A stretch of 38,952 nt of DNA from Marmoricola sp. Leaf446 (lineage in GTDB: Bacteria; Actinomycetota; Actinomycetes; Propionibacteriales; Nocardioidaceae): assembly GCF_001424755.1 (NCBI RefSeq), contig NZ_LMRF01000001.1, positions 669,209 to 708,160 of the forward strand, in the 5' to 3' direction. This document shows positions 10,101-15,787 of the stretch, piece by piece (positions within the stretch are counted from its first letter, which is position 1; each line of letters starts with the position of its first letter). A program made the translations under genes and the position numbers. The notes beneath the pieces were generated by a model, which ran no database searches, was not told the DNA's origin, and saw nothing but the letters and a program-made list of their open reading frames with translations.

Positions 10101-10275
10101 GCGCCAGGTCGGGGTCCTCCCCGAACAGCTCGCGCAGGGTGGCGAACCAGTCGGCGCCCTGCCCGCCGAAGGTCACTGCGAACTCGTCCCCGTCGTGGAG
10201 CCGGTCGGCCAGGCTGCTGCCGCTCGCGGGGGTGGCGTGGTCGTGGCTGAGGGTGCTCGGAGGAAGCTGAGTCAT
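1162..10275 (-). CDS. fas: Type I fatty acid synthase (single-chain, mycobacterial type)
   Basis: A 3037-residue multidomain enzyme making acyl-CoAs from acetyl- and malonyl-CoA in the cytoplasm. Domains in order (approximate residues): acetyltransferase 1-350 with GHSQG (Ser about 143); FMN enoyl reductase 385-700 (LLAGMTPTTVDPEI, GGGQVTEEIF); hotdog dehydratase 1180-1290 (SGDHNPLHTD, HGMWTS); malonyl/palmitoyl transferase 1305-1680 with GHSVGE (Ser about 1411); an Ala/Pro linker 1710-1750; ACP with the pantetheine Ser in CDGVSSRRNQ near 1792; ketoreductase 2080-2400 (VVTGAAPGSIAGAVV); ketosynthase 2440-2950 with Cys in HPVAACATAAVS near 2686 and His in KHDTST and GHSKGG. Length and order match mycobacterial FAS-I (about 3070 residues), and no active-site motif appears lost. 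An in-frame stop lies 12 nt upstream of the ATG, so 10275 is the first possible ATG. No Shine-Dalgarno lies directly before it. acpS overlaps its 3' end. Confidence 0.97.
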   Translation of the reverse strand: MTQLPPSTLSHDHATPASGSSLADRLHDGDEFAVTFGGQGADWFATLRELFGEDPDLARLTSLVEESGRLVAPVAARLAPALPRPFAPQEWLQDEADPARAETLATGLALPGVLLTQLATLDLLAAEGLDLTRVAPVASVGHSQGILGVAAFAGRREGDARSDVELLAIARLIGAAAAIVGRRTGLVAHGEDTPMLSVAGASVAEVQELLDTGASDDVAVVAAVNGPRRLVVSGSPAALRAFRAAVEARSAREAAEIEAKSRGGRAFAPVLEPVPVALGFHHPALAPAVALVREWAQECGLDAALAEHLAQAICVETVDWPRELADAVASTTDYVIDLGPAQLSANMTGRALRGRGVTVVPAATTAGRDLLFTPGARVTRAADWSTFAPRLVDRGDGAPVVDTAFTRLTGKSPVLLAGMTPTTVDPEIVAAAANRGHWAELAGGGQVTEEIFAANVARLTDLLDEGATAQFNTLFLDPYLWKMQVGGQRLVQKARLAGAPLDGLVISAGIPETDEAVAIIEDLHAAGIGYVVFKPGTVKQIRQVLAIAKAVETPVIAHIEGGVAGGHHSWEDLDELLLATYPDLRATENLVVCVGGGIGTPDRAVDYLRGTWATAHGEAAMPVDGVLIGTAAMAAKEATTSDAVKELLVSTPGLTPADNGGWVGVNQAAGDVTSGRSQLGADIHEIDNAASRCGALLDQVAGDAEAALARKDELVAAMAATCKPYFGDVAEMTYEQVLRRYLELAGPRAAVVDGTASGSGAWLDVTLRTRFEELLDRALGRVHPETSGTVERPYAADLPATDPAAALDALVAAHPQGVSCVLHPADVHFFVEVCRRPGKPVTFVPVIDADVRRWWRSDSLWQAHDAAYDADQVIVIPGPVAVAGITVKDEPVADLLDRFEAAVVADLTAEGAPVTPAVARTTVGADVTLLDAARTSRDVVWAGRVVGNPLHRLEGTAATLEPVGDVATSRQAVLRVPLLNGELALVLDLSAVPAGGLPVITEDAVTTAMSDLLAVTAGGTLPEVVDGPDGSTATLTATWSTDLVADHVGVTDPDRTRRGDAVADPQQGAVPDTLVGLAWPAVFACIGPVEGLLDLVHLDHRLVVTGDLGGLADGTALTLAATRAGVVDATAGRVVTVDVVVSDGATEVATLTERFMVRGRTGSASLAAPESVVDHAEEKPRARLDRFTVTAPHFMGAFAAVSGDHNPLHTDVPAARLAGFEGPIVHGMWTSAVAQRAAASVGATHHPRQLRSWLARWVAPVQPGATVEITVERTGVVDGDLVVEVSAKADGELAMVAEAVVAAPRTAYAFPGQGIQSQGMGLDARSRSTAAREVWDRADRHTREALGFSILAVVRDNPTDLWADGELHRHPDGVLFLTQFTQVAMATLAVAQVAEMREAGVFVEGAITCGHSVGEYNALAAVTGILPLEALLEIVFRRGMAMHHLVPRDAQGRSNYRLAAIRPSQIRLADDDVADFVAQVAAESGEFIQIVNYNLKGSQYAIAGTVRGLEALEEVVAERRARFNGKAAFILVPGIDVPFHSSELHAGVDDFRARLDDLLPETIDPSLLIGRYIPNLVPRLFSLDKAYVEEVAAYVDSPLLKPALADWDTWSADPSRLGRALLIELLAWQFASPVRWIETQDLLFADPAEQTPMGAGLGIEQFVEVGVGNAPTIANLAAQTTKLASYTGVAPRIVNSSRDAAVVFATDTPVVEDEEESVEPVEAAAAPAGDAPAEAKPQAAAAPTAAAGAERPADLTYDAAAATTTLAALRTKVRVDQIGSADTIEALCDGVSSRRNQLLVDLGAELGLGAIDGAAEAAWTALGGTVTKLARSYSPFGPVLTEAVSEQLRKFAGSVGAKPAAITDRVKDTWQLGPGWVSHVQSALALGLRDGSSTRGGSLGFDVDTSDLASVVDHAVQQVASAHGVTVGLPAAGGGEGATVDAAALGEITASITGPDGVLATTARHLLGKLGLADEGTPAESDDLDAELVQLVEAELGADWAKKVSPSFDAKRAVLLDDRWASVREDLARIWTGDDAVRTRSFAGLDQAALAQAQWWLDRARREQRTDLVDFYEGALTGSDTAADWSDDVAVVTGAAPGSIAGAVVGDLLRGGATVVATTSRLSPERLAFFKQLYRDHASAGAALWVLPANLASYADVDALVEWISSPVVEEAGGQRTELRPGLAPTLVFPFAAPSVQGTAADAGPRAEVEFRVLVWGVERLVTGLAAQGADHRIGRRVHVVLPGSPNRGRFGGDGAYGEAKAAFDAFVQRWHAESDWAARVSFAHAHIGWVRGTGLMGGNDPLVGAVEAAGVRTWAPEEMAAELLALCTDSAREEAATTPVVTDLTGGLGEADLDLAALARQAREQARAAADADEAGTETVPALTHPAGWGTAQPTMDWTSIDARPEDLVVIVGAGEVGPVGSHRTRFELEVEDSLSPAGVLELAWTTGKIVWETQPQAGWHDAASGDPLTEAEVVERFREQIEAGVGIRRYRDDGQMLDNTAPLMVSVFLEQDTSFVVRTRDEADAFVAADPARTRLTTTEDGDWLVTRLAGSEMRVPRRFKLTRFVGGQVPDGFDPAVWGLGSMVESADRLAAWNLVATVDAFVSSGVTPAELLRWVHPTQFANTQGTGIGGMQSTRKMYVDALLGEQPPNDVLQEALPNVVAAHTVQSYLGGYGAMVHPVAACATAAVSVEEAVDKIKLGKASVVVAGGFDDLGIEGILGFGNMSATADTAQMLGKGIDERYVSRPNDRRRGGFVEGQGGGTAVLARGDVAAELGLPVLGVVAYAGSFADGIHTSIPAPGIGALGAGVGGASSPLAKGLRSVGLGADDLAVVYKHDTSTAANDPNESQLHEKLAAALGRTDGAPLYVVSQKSLTGHSKGGAAAFQLNGLCQTLAAGTVAPNRALDCVDEQLAENAHLVWLRQALETGPLKAGVLTSLGFGHVSAMIVVAHPGAFVAALPESQRDAWVERATARLVAGEARRLDAMHGGAPLFEKAEKRRFADADLAATKADESAMLVDPEARLGEDGVYARAAR

Positions 10276-10322
10276 GTGAGGAGTGTGTCATGTTCCAGCG
10301 CAGAACACGAAATTCTCCTCAC
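10276..10322 (-). promoter_or_regulatory. 47-bp nested dyad immediately upstream of the fas start
   Basis: Outer arms GTGAGGAG (10276-10283) and CTCCTCAC (10315-10322) and inner arms TGTTC (10291-10295) and GAACA (10303-10307) are perfectly complementary and exactly concentric. They are separated by three 7-nt spacers. Further matched pairs lie between the arms (10286/10312, 10288/10310, 10289/10309). It abuts the fas ATG. Either it is a two-dimer operator (mycobacterial fas-acpS is controlled by the TetR-type activator FasR at inverted repeats) or it is an RNA hairpin in the leader. The fas-strand 5' arm carries AGGAG. Symmetry is seen; the binding protein is inferred. Confidence 0.6.
10288..10308 (-). 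promoter_or_regulatory. Possible six-codon upstream ORF in the fas leader
   Basis: On the fas strand, GAGGAG (within 10315-10322) is followed after 6 nt by GTG at 10308, then TTC TGC GCT GGA ACA and a TGA stop at 10290-10288. The stop is 12 nt before the fas ATG and in the same frame. This is the only well-placed Shine-Dalgarno in front of fas. It may act as a leader peptide that couples translation by reinitiation. The elements are seen; translation is inferred. Confidence 0.4.
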
Positions 10323-10372
10323 GTTTTTTCCGAGGGTGGTCTCTGGTTCGCCCGTACTCCCCGGTAGGCCCC

Positions 10373-10390
10373 GCCGGGGCCGGCCCCGGC
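10373..10390. promoter_or_regulatory. 18-bp perfect palindrome in the fas/SDR divergent region
   Basis: GCCGGGGCCGGCCCCGGC is a perfect palindrome ending 5 bp before the -10 hexamer of the SDR gene, so it would cover the -35 to -18 zone of that promoter. It may be an operator. It is made only of G and C, so chance in a GC-rich background is not excluded. Confidence 0.4.
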
Positions 10391-10395
10391 CTGCG

Positions 10396-10401
10396 TAGCC
10401 T
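10396..10401 (+). promoter_or_regulatory. -10 element TAGCCT of the SDR gene (leaderless)
   Basis: TAGCCT fits the actinobacterial -10 pattern TANNNT and lies 6 nt before the ATG at 10408, with no Shine-Dalgarno between. That spacing puts the transcription start at or next to the A of the ATG and supports this start codon. Confidence 0.55.
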
Positions 10402-10407
10402 GCCCGC

Positions 10408-11208
10408 ATGAGCCTCCCCGCGCCCGCCCGCTCCCACGTCGCGCTCGTCACCGGGGCCTCCAGCGGCATCGGCGAGGAGATCGCCCGCGACCTGGCCGAG
10501 CGGGGCCACGAGCTGGTGCTGGTCGCGCGCTCGGAGGGCCGGCTCGAGGCGCTGGCGGCGTCGCTGCCCGTGACCGCGCACGTCGTGCCGGTCGACCTCT
10601 CCGAGGACGCCGAGCGCGCCCGGCTGGCCGACGAGCTGGCCACCCGCGGCCTGGTCGTCGACGTCCTGGTCAACAACGCCGGCTTCTCGACACTGGGTCC
10701 CGTCGCCCGCAGCGAGGCCGGGGCCGAGCTGCGGATGGTGGCCGTCGACGTGGGCGCCGTGGTCGACCTGTGCAGCCGGTTCGTCCCGGGCATGGTCGAG
10801 CGGGGTGCGGGCGCGGTGCTCAACGTCGCCTCGACGGCGGCCTTCCAGCCGCTGCCCGGCCAGGCGGCGTACGGCGGGTCGAAGGCGTTCGTGCTGTCCT
10901 ACACCCGCAGCCTGGGCGCCGAGCTGCGCGGCACCGGCGTCACCGCCACGGTGCTCTGCCCGGGGCCGGTGGACACCGGGTTCGGGGAGGCCGCCGGCTT
11001 CGACCGCGAGGACTTCGAGAAGGCGCTGCCCCGGCCGATGTGGGTCGCGGCCTCCGACGTCGCCCGCGCCGGGGTCGCCGGGCTCGACGCCGGCCGGGCC
11101 GTCGTCATCCCGGGTGCGGTCAACCGCGTGGGCGCGGTGCTCGCCGCCCGCGCCCCGCAGGGCCTGCTCGCCCGGGTGCTCGCCAAGGCGCACCCGGGGC
11201 TGCGCTAG
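10408..11208 (+). CDS. Short-chain dehydrogenase/reductase (SDR) family oxidoreductase
   Basis: A 266-residue cytosolic NAD(P)H-dependent oxidoreductase of the classical SDR type. It shows TGASSGIG near residue 16 (dinucleotide binding), NNAG near 90, a catalytic Ser in NVASTAAF (about 141) and YGGSK with the catalytic Tyr/Lys pair (Tyr about 154). The sequence CPGPVDTGF after the active site is typical of DltE-like members acting on ketone or aldehyde substrates; the substrate is unknown. It diverges from fas, which makes a lipid-related substrate possible but unproven. The start follows a -10 element by 6 nt (leaderless). Its stop codon overlaps the stop of the convergent gene within a CTAG. 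Confidence 0.9.
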   Translation: MSLPAPARSHVALVTGASSGIGEEIARDLAERGHELVLVARSEGRLEALAASLPVTAHVVPVDLSEDAERARLADELATRGLVVDVLVNNAGFSTLGPVARSEAGAELRMVAVDVGAVVDLCSRFVPGMVERGAGAVLNVASTAAFQPLPGQAAYGGSKAFVLSYTRSLGAELRGTGVTATVLCPGPVDTGFGEAAGFDREDFEKALPRPMWVAASDVARAGVAGLDAGRAVVIPGAVNRVGAVLAARAPQGLLARVLAKAHPGLR

Positions 11209-13868
11209 CCGACCTCGGGCGAGACCGTCGGGCGCAGGGCGGCGCGGCGGCGCGCGTCCAGGGCGGACGTACGCCGGCCCAGGCGCTCGTCGAGCACCGC
11301 GGCGGCCTGCTCGCCCCGACCCGAGCGGACCAGCGCGTGCACCAGGGTGTCCTGGAGGACCTCGCGCTGCGCCGCGCTCCCGCCCAGCGCGCCGGCCGTG
11401 GGCAGCAGCCGCTCGAGCTGGTCGGCGGCCTCGCCGTGGTCGCCCTCGACGACGAGCTGCAGCGCCCGCGCCAGCGGGGCGACGACGTCGCGGAAGGTCG
11501 GATCGGCGTGGGCCAGGGAGGTGGTGCGCAGTGCCGCGAGCCCGATCTCGTCGCCCTCCGCCGCCAGCCCCAGGGCCGCGTGCATCGCCGCGAAGGGGGT
11601 GGGCGGCGAGATCAGCCAGCCGTCGGGGGCCGAGCCGCACACCGCCTCGCCCGGCAGCTCGCCGGTCCAGGTGCCGGTGACGTGGCAGCGCCAGAGCAGC
11701 GCGCCGCTGTCGACCAGGGCCCGGGAGCCGGTGACGGCCGGGGGAGCGAGCTCGCGCTCGTAGCGTCGCCGCACGGCCTCGAGGTCGCAGGTCATCAGCT
11801 CGTGCAGCGCGGCGTGCCAGGAGAAGTGCGAGCGGTGGTTGGCCTCGCGGCCGCAGGTGCGGATCCACTCGTCCAGCCAGGCCAGGCCGGCCTCGTGCTG
11901 GCCGGTCTCGTAGAACACGTGGGCCCGGGCGTGGACGGCGTGGCCCGAGGCCGGCTCCACCGAGAGGGCGTACGACGCGAGCGCCTCCGCCTCGCCCCAG
12001 CGCTCCTGGTCCTGCCGCACGAACGCCAGCTGGCCGGCGTACCACCAGTCGTCGCCGTAGGTCTTGCCCAGCCCCTCGACGAGGTCGGCGGTCTGACGCC
12101 CCGAGGTGAGCCCGCCGAAGGCGACGGTCGGCACGGCCACGCTGACCGCGAGGGCGTCGCGGGGGAACAGCCGCACGTGGCGCAGCAGCGCCGCGGCCCC
12201 GGTGGCCTCGTCGGAGCGCAGGCGGGTGGTGACGGCGTCGAGGAAGCTGATCTCGCGGTCGTCGAGGTGGCGGTCGGCGGCGGCCTCGTGCGCGGCCCGC
12301 AGCGCGCTGCGCCAGGAGCCGGTGGCGCCCCACTCGTGGCCGAGCAGCGCCAGCGCGGTGTGGGCCTGGGCGAAGCCGGGGTCGAGCGCGACGGCCTGGC
12401 GCAGCCCGTCCTCGACGCCGTCCTGCAGCCGCAGCAGCCGGCCCAGCGCGTCGTTGTAGGCACGCGCGGCGGGTCGTCCCGTGGTCAGGGTGAGCCCGTA
12501 GACGTCGGCCGGGCGACGGCGGGTCTCGCCGTGCAGCGCGCGGACGACGGTCTGCGCGACGGCGTACGCCTGCTCGCGGATCTCGGGCATCGCCGTGGTC
12601 TCCCACAGGTTGCCGCGTCGCAGCGCGCCGAGGGCGAAGAACGGCATCGAGGCCGGCAGCACCCCGAGCACGCGGCCGTCGTCGGCGGTGTCCACGCCGA
12701 GGCCGGCCGGTCCGGGACGCACCAGGCCGGTGCGGGCGAGACCGGCGAGGAGCGGGTCGCGGGTGAGCGTGCCGACCGGGCCGGTGCAGCTCACCACGCC
12801 GCCCACCCGCAGTGCGCTGCCGTCGCTGAGGGTGACCTCGAGCCCGTCGCCGACCTCGCGGGCGCCGGTGACCGTGCCGGTGTGGCGCACCAGCCCGCCG
12901 TCCTCGACGACGCGGGCCAGCCGGGCGGCGGTGACGGGGGGCATCCGGTGGCGGTGGACCTCCCAGGTGCGGGCGTGCCCGGCGAGGAACTGCTGCTTGC
13001 CCTCGTCGCACAGGCCCTGCCACAGCTGCGCGGTGACGGGACGCAGGCCGTCGAGGGCGGCCCGCCAGTCGCCGGTCTCGCGCACGGTGCGGGCGACGTG
13101 GCGCTCGACGGCGGCCCGCAGGTCGTCCAGGCCGGCCACCCGGGTGATGCCGGGCGGCGGTGGCACGGCCGGGGTGGTGGGCAGCCGGTGCACCCGCGGC
13201 AGCTCGTCGTGGCGCGAGACGGTGTGCACGACCCGGCCCGGGTCGCGGCCGTGGGCGCTCAGCACGACGTCGACGGTGCTCAGGCCGGTGCCGACGACGA
13301 GCAGGTCGCCCTCGGGCAGCTCCTGGGTCCACGGGTCGGCCACGAAGCGGGACGAGGCGACGAGGTCGGCGGGTGCCCAGTCGGTGCCGGGCCTGCTGCC
13401 GGTGGCGAGCACGACCGCGCGGGCGACGACCGGCGCGTGGTCCTCGAGGCGTACGACGAACCGGTCGCCGCGGCGGTCGATGCCGGTGACGCTGCGGTGG
13501 ACCCGCTCGAGGCGGGCGTTGCCGGGGTACTCCGACGCGGTCTCCAGCAGCCCCTCGACGTAGCTGCCGTAGACGTGGCGCGGCACGAAGTCCTGGGGCT
13601 GGGTGTCGGCGTCGTGGTGGCGGCGTACCCACCGGAAGAAGTGCTCGGGGTCGCGCGGGAACGCGCTCATGCCGCTGGCGGGCACGTTGAGCAGGTGGCG
13701 CGGGTCGGTCGTGGAGTACGCCGGACCGCGGCCGGTCGTGCCGACGGGGTCGACGAGCACCACCCGGTAGCGCTGCGAGAGCCCCGTCACGAGGTGGGAC
13801 GCCGTCAGCGTCCCGGCGGCACCCGCCCCGACCACGACGACCGTGCAGTCGCCCTCTCCACCGCGCAT
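11205..13868 (-). CDS. FAD/NAD(P)-binding oxidoreductase fused to a TTC38-like TPR region
   Basis: An 887-residue protein. Residues 1-445 form a flavoprotein module: VVVVGAGAAGTLTASHL near 10 (FAD Rossmann), a GRGPAYS segment, LLVVGTGLSTVDVVLSA near 185 (second nucleotide site), SCTGPVG and the terminal NLWETTAMPEIREQA. This resembles COG4529/PF13454 proteins (FAD-NAD(P)-binding, SidA-related fold). After a short linker, residues 463-887 resemble TTC38-like TPR proteins: LRQAVALDPGFAQAHTALALL, HARAHVFYETGQHEAGLAWL, HFSWHAALHEL. No in-frame ATG, GTG or TTG lies near the junction, so a single polypeptide is expected. The start at 13868 has GGGAG 5 nt upstream. A double inverted repeat and a TACCTT -10 lie just before it. 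Substrate and partner are unknown; it may be a flavin hydroxylase or redox enzyme with a protein-binding tail. The 3' end overlaps the SDR stop. Confidence 0.85.
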   Translation of the reverse strand: MRGGEGDCTVVVVGAGAAGTLTASHLVTGLSQRYRVVLVDPVGTTGRGPAYSTTDPRHLLNVPASGMSAFPRDPEHFFRWVRRHHDADTQPQDFVPRHVYGSYVEGLLETASEYPGNARLERVHRSVTGIDRRGDRFVVRLEDHAPVVARAVVLATGSRPGTDWAPADLVASSRFVADPWTQELPEGDLLVVGTGLSTVDVVLSAHGRDPGRVVHTVSRHDELPRVHRLPTTPAVPPPPGITRVAGLDDLRAAVERHVARTVRETGDWRAALDGLRPVTAQLWQGLCDEGKQQFLAGHARTWEVHRHRMPPVTAARLARVVEDGGLVRHTGTVTGAREVGDGLEVTLSDGSALRVGGVVSCTGPVGTLTRDPLLAGLARTGLVRPGPAGLGVDTADDGRVLGVLPASMPFFALGALRRGNLWETTAMPEIREQAYAVAQTVVRALHGETRRRPADVYGLTLTTGRPAARAYNDALGRLLRLQDGVEDGLRQAVALDPGFAQAHTALALLGHEWGATGSWRSALRAAHEAAADRHLDDREISFLDAVTTRLRSDEATGAAALLRHVRLFPRDALAVSVAVPTVAFGGLTSGRQTADLVEGLGKTYGDDWWYAGQLAFVRQDQERWGEAEALASYALSVEPASGHAVHARAHVFYETGQHEAGLAWLDEWIRTCGREANHRSHFSWHAALHELMTCDLEAVRRRYERELAPPAVTGSRALVDSGALLWRCHVTGTWTGELPGEAVCGSAPDGWLISPPTPFAAMHAALGLAAEGDEIGLAALRTTSLAHADPTFRDVVAPLARALQLVVEGDHGEAADQLERLLPTAGALGGSAAQREVLQDTLVHALVRSGRGEQAAAVLDERLGRRTSALDARRRAALRPTVSPEVG

Positions 13869-13878
13869 GCTCGCTCCC

Positions 13879-13907
13879 TTAGTCGAGTGACTAACTCGAC
13901 AAAGGTA
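13879..13907 (-). promoter_or_regulatory. Promoter with overlapping operator repeats for the FAD-TPR gene
   Basis: Two perfect overlapping inverted repeats are present: TTAGTC-GAGT-GACTAA (13879-13894) and GTCGAGT-GACTA-ACTCGAC (13882-13900). A minus-strand -10 candidate TACCTT (13907-13902) lies directly upstream, so the operator covers the start of transcription. This is typical of repression by TetR or MarR family regulators. No regulator gene is adjacent; the family assignment is inference. Confidence 0.6.
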
Positions 13908-13920
13908 GCAGGTGCACGGG

Positions 13921-15702
13921 TCAGCCGGCGTCCTTGATCTCGCAGATCACCGCGCCGTTGGTGACGGTGGCGCCGACCTCGGCCTGCAGGCCGGTCACGA
14001 CGCCGGTGCGGTGCGCCTTGAGCGGCTGCTCCATCTTCATCGCCTCGAGCACCACGATGGCGTCGCCCTCGGCCACCTCGTCGCCCTCGGTGACCGAGAC
14101 CTTGACGATCGTGCCCTGCATCGGCGAGGTCACGGCGTCGCCGGAGACCGCGGCGCCCGCCTTGGCCCCGGCCTTGCGCCGGGGCTTCTTGGCGCCGCCC
14201 GCGGACGCCCCACCACCCACGGCCGCGAGGCCGCCGGGGAGGACGACCTCGAGGCGGCGGCCGCCGACCTCGACGGTCACGCGCTGGCGCTCCTCGGCCT
14301 CCGGCGCCTCGGCGCTCGGACCGGCGTACGGCGTGAGCTGGTTGTCGTAGTCGGTCTCGATCCACTGCGTGTAGACGGTGAAGGTCGAGCCGTCACCGAC
14401 GTACGCCGGGTCGCGGACCACCGAGGCGTGGAACGGGATCACCGTCGGCATGCCCTCGACCACGAACTCGTCGAGCGCGCGGCGCGAGCGCTCCAGCGCC
14501 TGGGTGCGGTCGCGGCCGCTGACGACGAGCTTGGCGACGAGGGAGTCGAAGGCGCCGGGGATGGTCTCGCCCTCCTCGTAGCCCCCGTCCAGCCGTACGC
14601 CGGGCCCGCTGGGCGGCGACCAGCGCGTCAGCGTGCCGGGGGCGGGCATGAAGTTGGCCCCGCCGTCCTCGGCGTTGATGCGGAACTCGATGGAGTGGCC
14701 GCGGATCTCCGGGTCGTCGTACCCCAGCTCCTCGCCGGCGGCGATCCGGAACATCTCGCGCACCAGGTCGATGCCGGTGACCTCCTCGGAGACGCAGTGC
14801 TCGACCTGGAGGCGGGTGTTGACCTCGAGGAAGGAGATGGTGCCGTCGGCGGCCACGAGGAACTCGCAGGTGCCGGCGCCGACGTAGCCCGCCTCGCGCA
14901 GGATGGCCTTGGAGGAGGTGTAGAGCTCCTCGACCTGGGCGTCGGTGAGGAACGGCGCGGGCGCCTCCTCGACGAGCTTCTGGTTGCGGCGCTGCAGCGA
15001 GCAGTCGCGGGTGGAGATGACCACGACGTTGCCGTGCTGGTCGGCCAGGCACTGGGTCTCGACGTGGCGGGGCTTGTCGAGGAACTTCTCCACCAGGCAC
15101 TCGCCGCGGCCGAACGCGCCGACCGCCTCGCGGGTGGCGGCCTCGAAGGCGTCGGGGATCTCCTCGAGGGTGCGGGCGACCTTGAGGCCGCGGCCGCCGC
15201 CGCCGTAGACGGCCTTGATGGCCACGGGCAGGCCGTGCTCTTGCGCGAAGGCGACGATCTCGTCGGCGTCCTCGACCGGGTCCTTGGTGCCGGGGGCCAG
15301 CGGCGCGTTCGCGCGCTCGGCGATGTGCTTGGCCTTGGCCTTGTCGCCCAGCGCGTCGATGGCCGCGGGCGTGGGGCCGATCCAGACCAGGCCGGCGTCG
15401 ATGACGGCCTGGGCGAAGTCGGCGTTCTCGGCCAGGAAGCCGTAGCCGGGGTGCACCGAGTCGGCGCCGGACCTCTCGGCGACCGCGATGATCTTGGCGA
15501 TGTCGAGGTAGGACTCGGCCGGGGTGCTGCCGTCCAGGGAGTGGGCCTCGTCGGCCACGCGCACGAACAGCGCGTCGCGGTCGGGCTCGGCGTACACCGC
15601 CACGCTGCCGATGCCCGCGTCCTTGCAGGCGCGGATGACGCGGACGGCGATCTCGCCCCGGTTGGCGACCAGGACCTTCTGCAGCGGCTTGACCTCGGGC
15701 AC
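13921..15702 (-). CDS. Acyl-CoA carboxylase alpha subunit (biotin carboxylase plus biotin carboxyl carrier)
   Basis: A 593-residue cytosolic subunit that carboxylates its own biotin with ATP and bicarbonate for a separate carboxyltransferase. Visible parts are the N-terminal [27 protein letters not shown] near 90, the ATP-grasp glycine loop YGGGGRGLK near 170, [10 protein letters not shown] near 295 and FRINAED. An Ala/Lys linker (about 490-525) follows, then the BCCP domain with biotinyl Lys in EAMKMEQP near 556. Length and order match actinobacterial AccA-type alpha chains that serve acetyl-, propionyl- or other acyl-CoA carboxylases; the beta subunit is not in the window, so the substrate is open. 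The start is GTG at 15702, with AAGGAG 4 nt before it. It diverges from the mutase gene across a shared operator-like palindrome, which fits a joint role in short-chain or branched acyl-CoA use. Confidence 0.93.
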   Translation of the reverse strand: MPEVKPLQKVLVANRGEIAVRVIRACKDAGIGSVAVYAEPDRDALFVRVADEAHSLDGSTPAESYLDIAKIIAVAERSGADSVHPGYGFLAENADFAQAVIDAGLVWIGPTPAAIDALGDKAKAKHIAERANAPLAPGTKDPVEDADEIVAFAQEHGLPVAIKAVYGGGGRGLKVARTLEEIPDAFEAATREAVGAFGRGECLVEKFLDKPRHVETQCLADQHGNVVVISTRDCSLQRRNQKLVEEAPAPFLTDAQVEELYTSSKAILREAGYVGAGTCEFLVAADGTISFLEVNTRLQVEHCVSEEVTGIDLVREMFRIAAGEELGYDDPEIRGHSIEFRINAEDGGANFMPAPGTLTRWSPPSGPGVRLDGGYEEGETIPGAFDSLVAKLVVSGRDRTQALERSRRALDEFVVEGMPTVIPFHASVVRDPAYVGDGSTFTVYTQWIETDYDNQLTPYAGPSAEAPEAEERQRVTVEVGGRRLEVVLPGGLAAVGGGASAGGAKKPRRKAGAKAGAAVSGDAVTSPMQGTIVKVSVTEGDEVAEGDAIVVLEAMKMEQPLKAHRTGVVTGLQAEVGATVTNGAVICEIKDAG

Positions 15703-15739
15703 GGTGCTCCTTCGTGGGGCTGAGACGAATCCTCGCCGG

Positions 15740-15781
15740 AGACTACTGCGGTGAGCGCTCGTTCACCGCCGCACCTACCAT
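15740..15781. promoter_or_regulatory. Divergent promoters with a central TetR-like operator
   Basis: The palindrome GGTGAGCGCTCGTTCACC (15750-15767; 7 of 9 pairs match, core TGAGCG-CT-CGTTCA) lies midway between two -10 candidates. These are TAGTCT on the minus strand (15745-15740) for the carboxylase and TACCAT on the plus strand (15776-15781) for the mutase. The mutase ATG follows its -10 by 6 nt, a leaderless layout. One bound repressor could silence both genes. The TetR assignment rests on the half-site look only. Confidence 0.6.
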
Positions 15782-15787
15782 CGGGTC

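Noticed and set aside
10291-10308. TGTTC/GAACA in the fas leader as an SOS box
   Set aside because: The spacing is 7 nt and the TCGAAC/GTTCGA ends are missing, so it does not fit the LexA consensus seen at 479-494.
868-10398. A 3176-codon open frame on the plus strand, opposite fas
   Set aside because: It is the antisense shadow of fas caused by GC-rich third positions. Its translation is Gly/Val/Asp/Ala/Arg-rich without any domain, whereas the minus strand carries every FAS-I motif.
12440-12540. A frameshift or hidden gene boundary inside the FAD-TTC38 gene
   Set aside because: I read the codons across the junction; the frame is continuous and has no ATG, GTG or TTG there, so a single fused product is the simplest reading.
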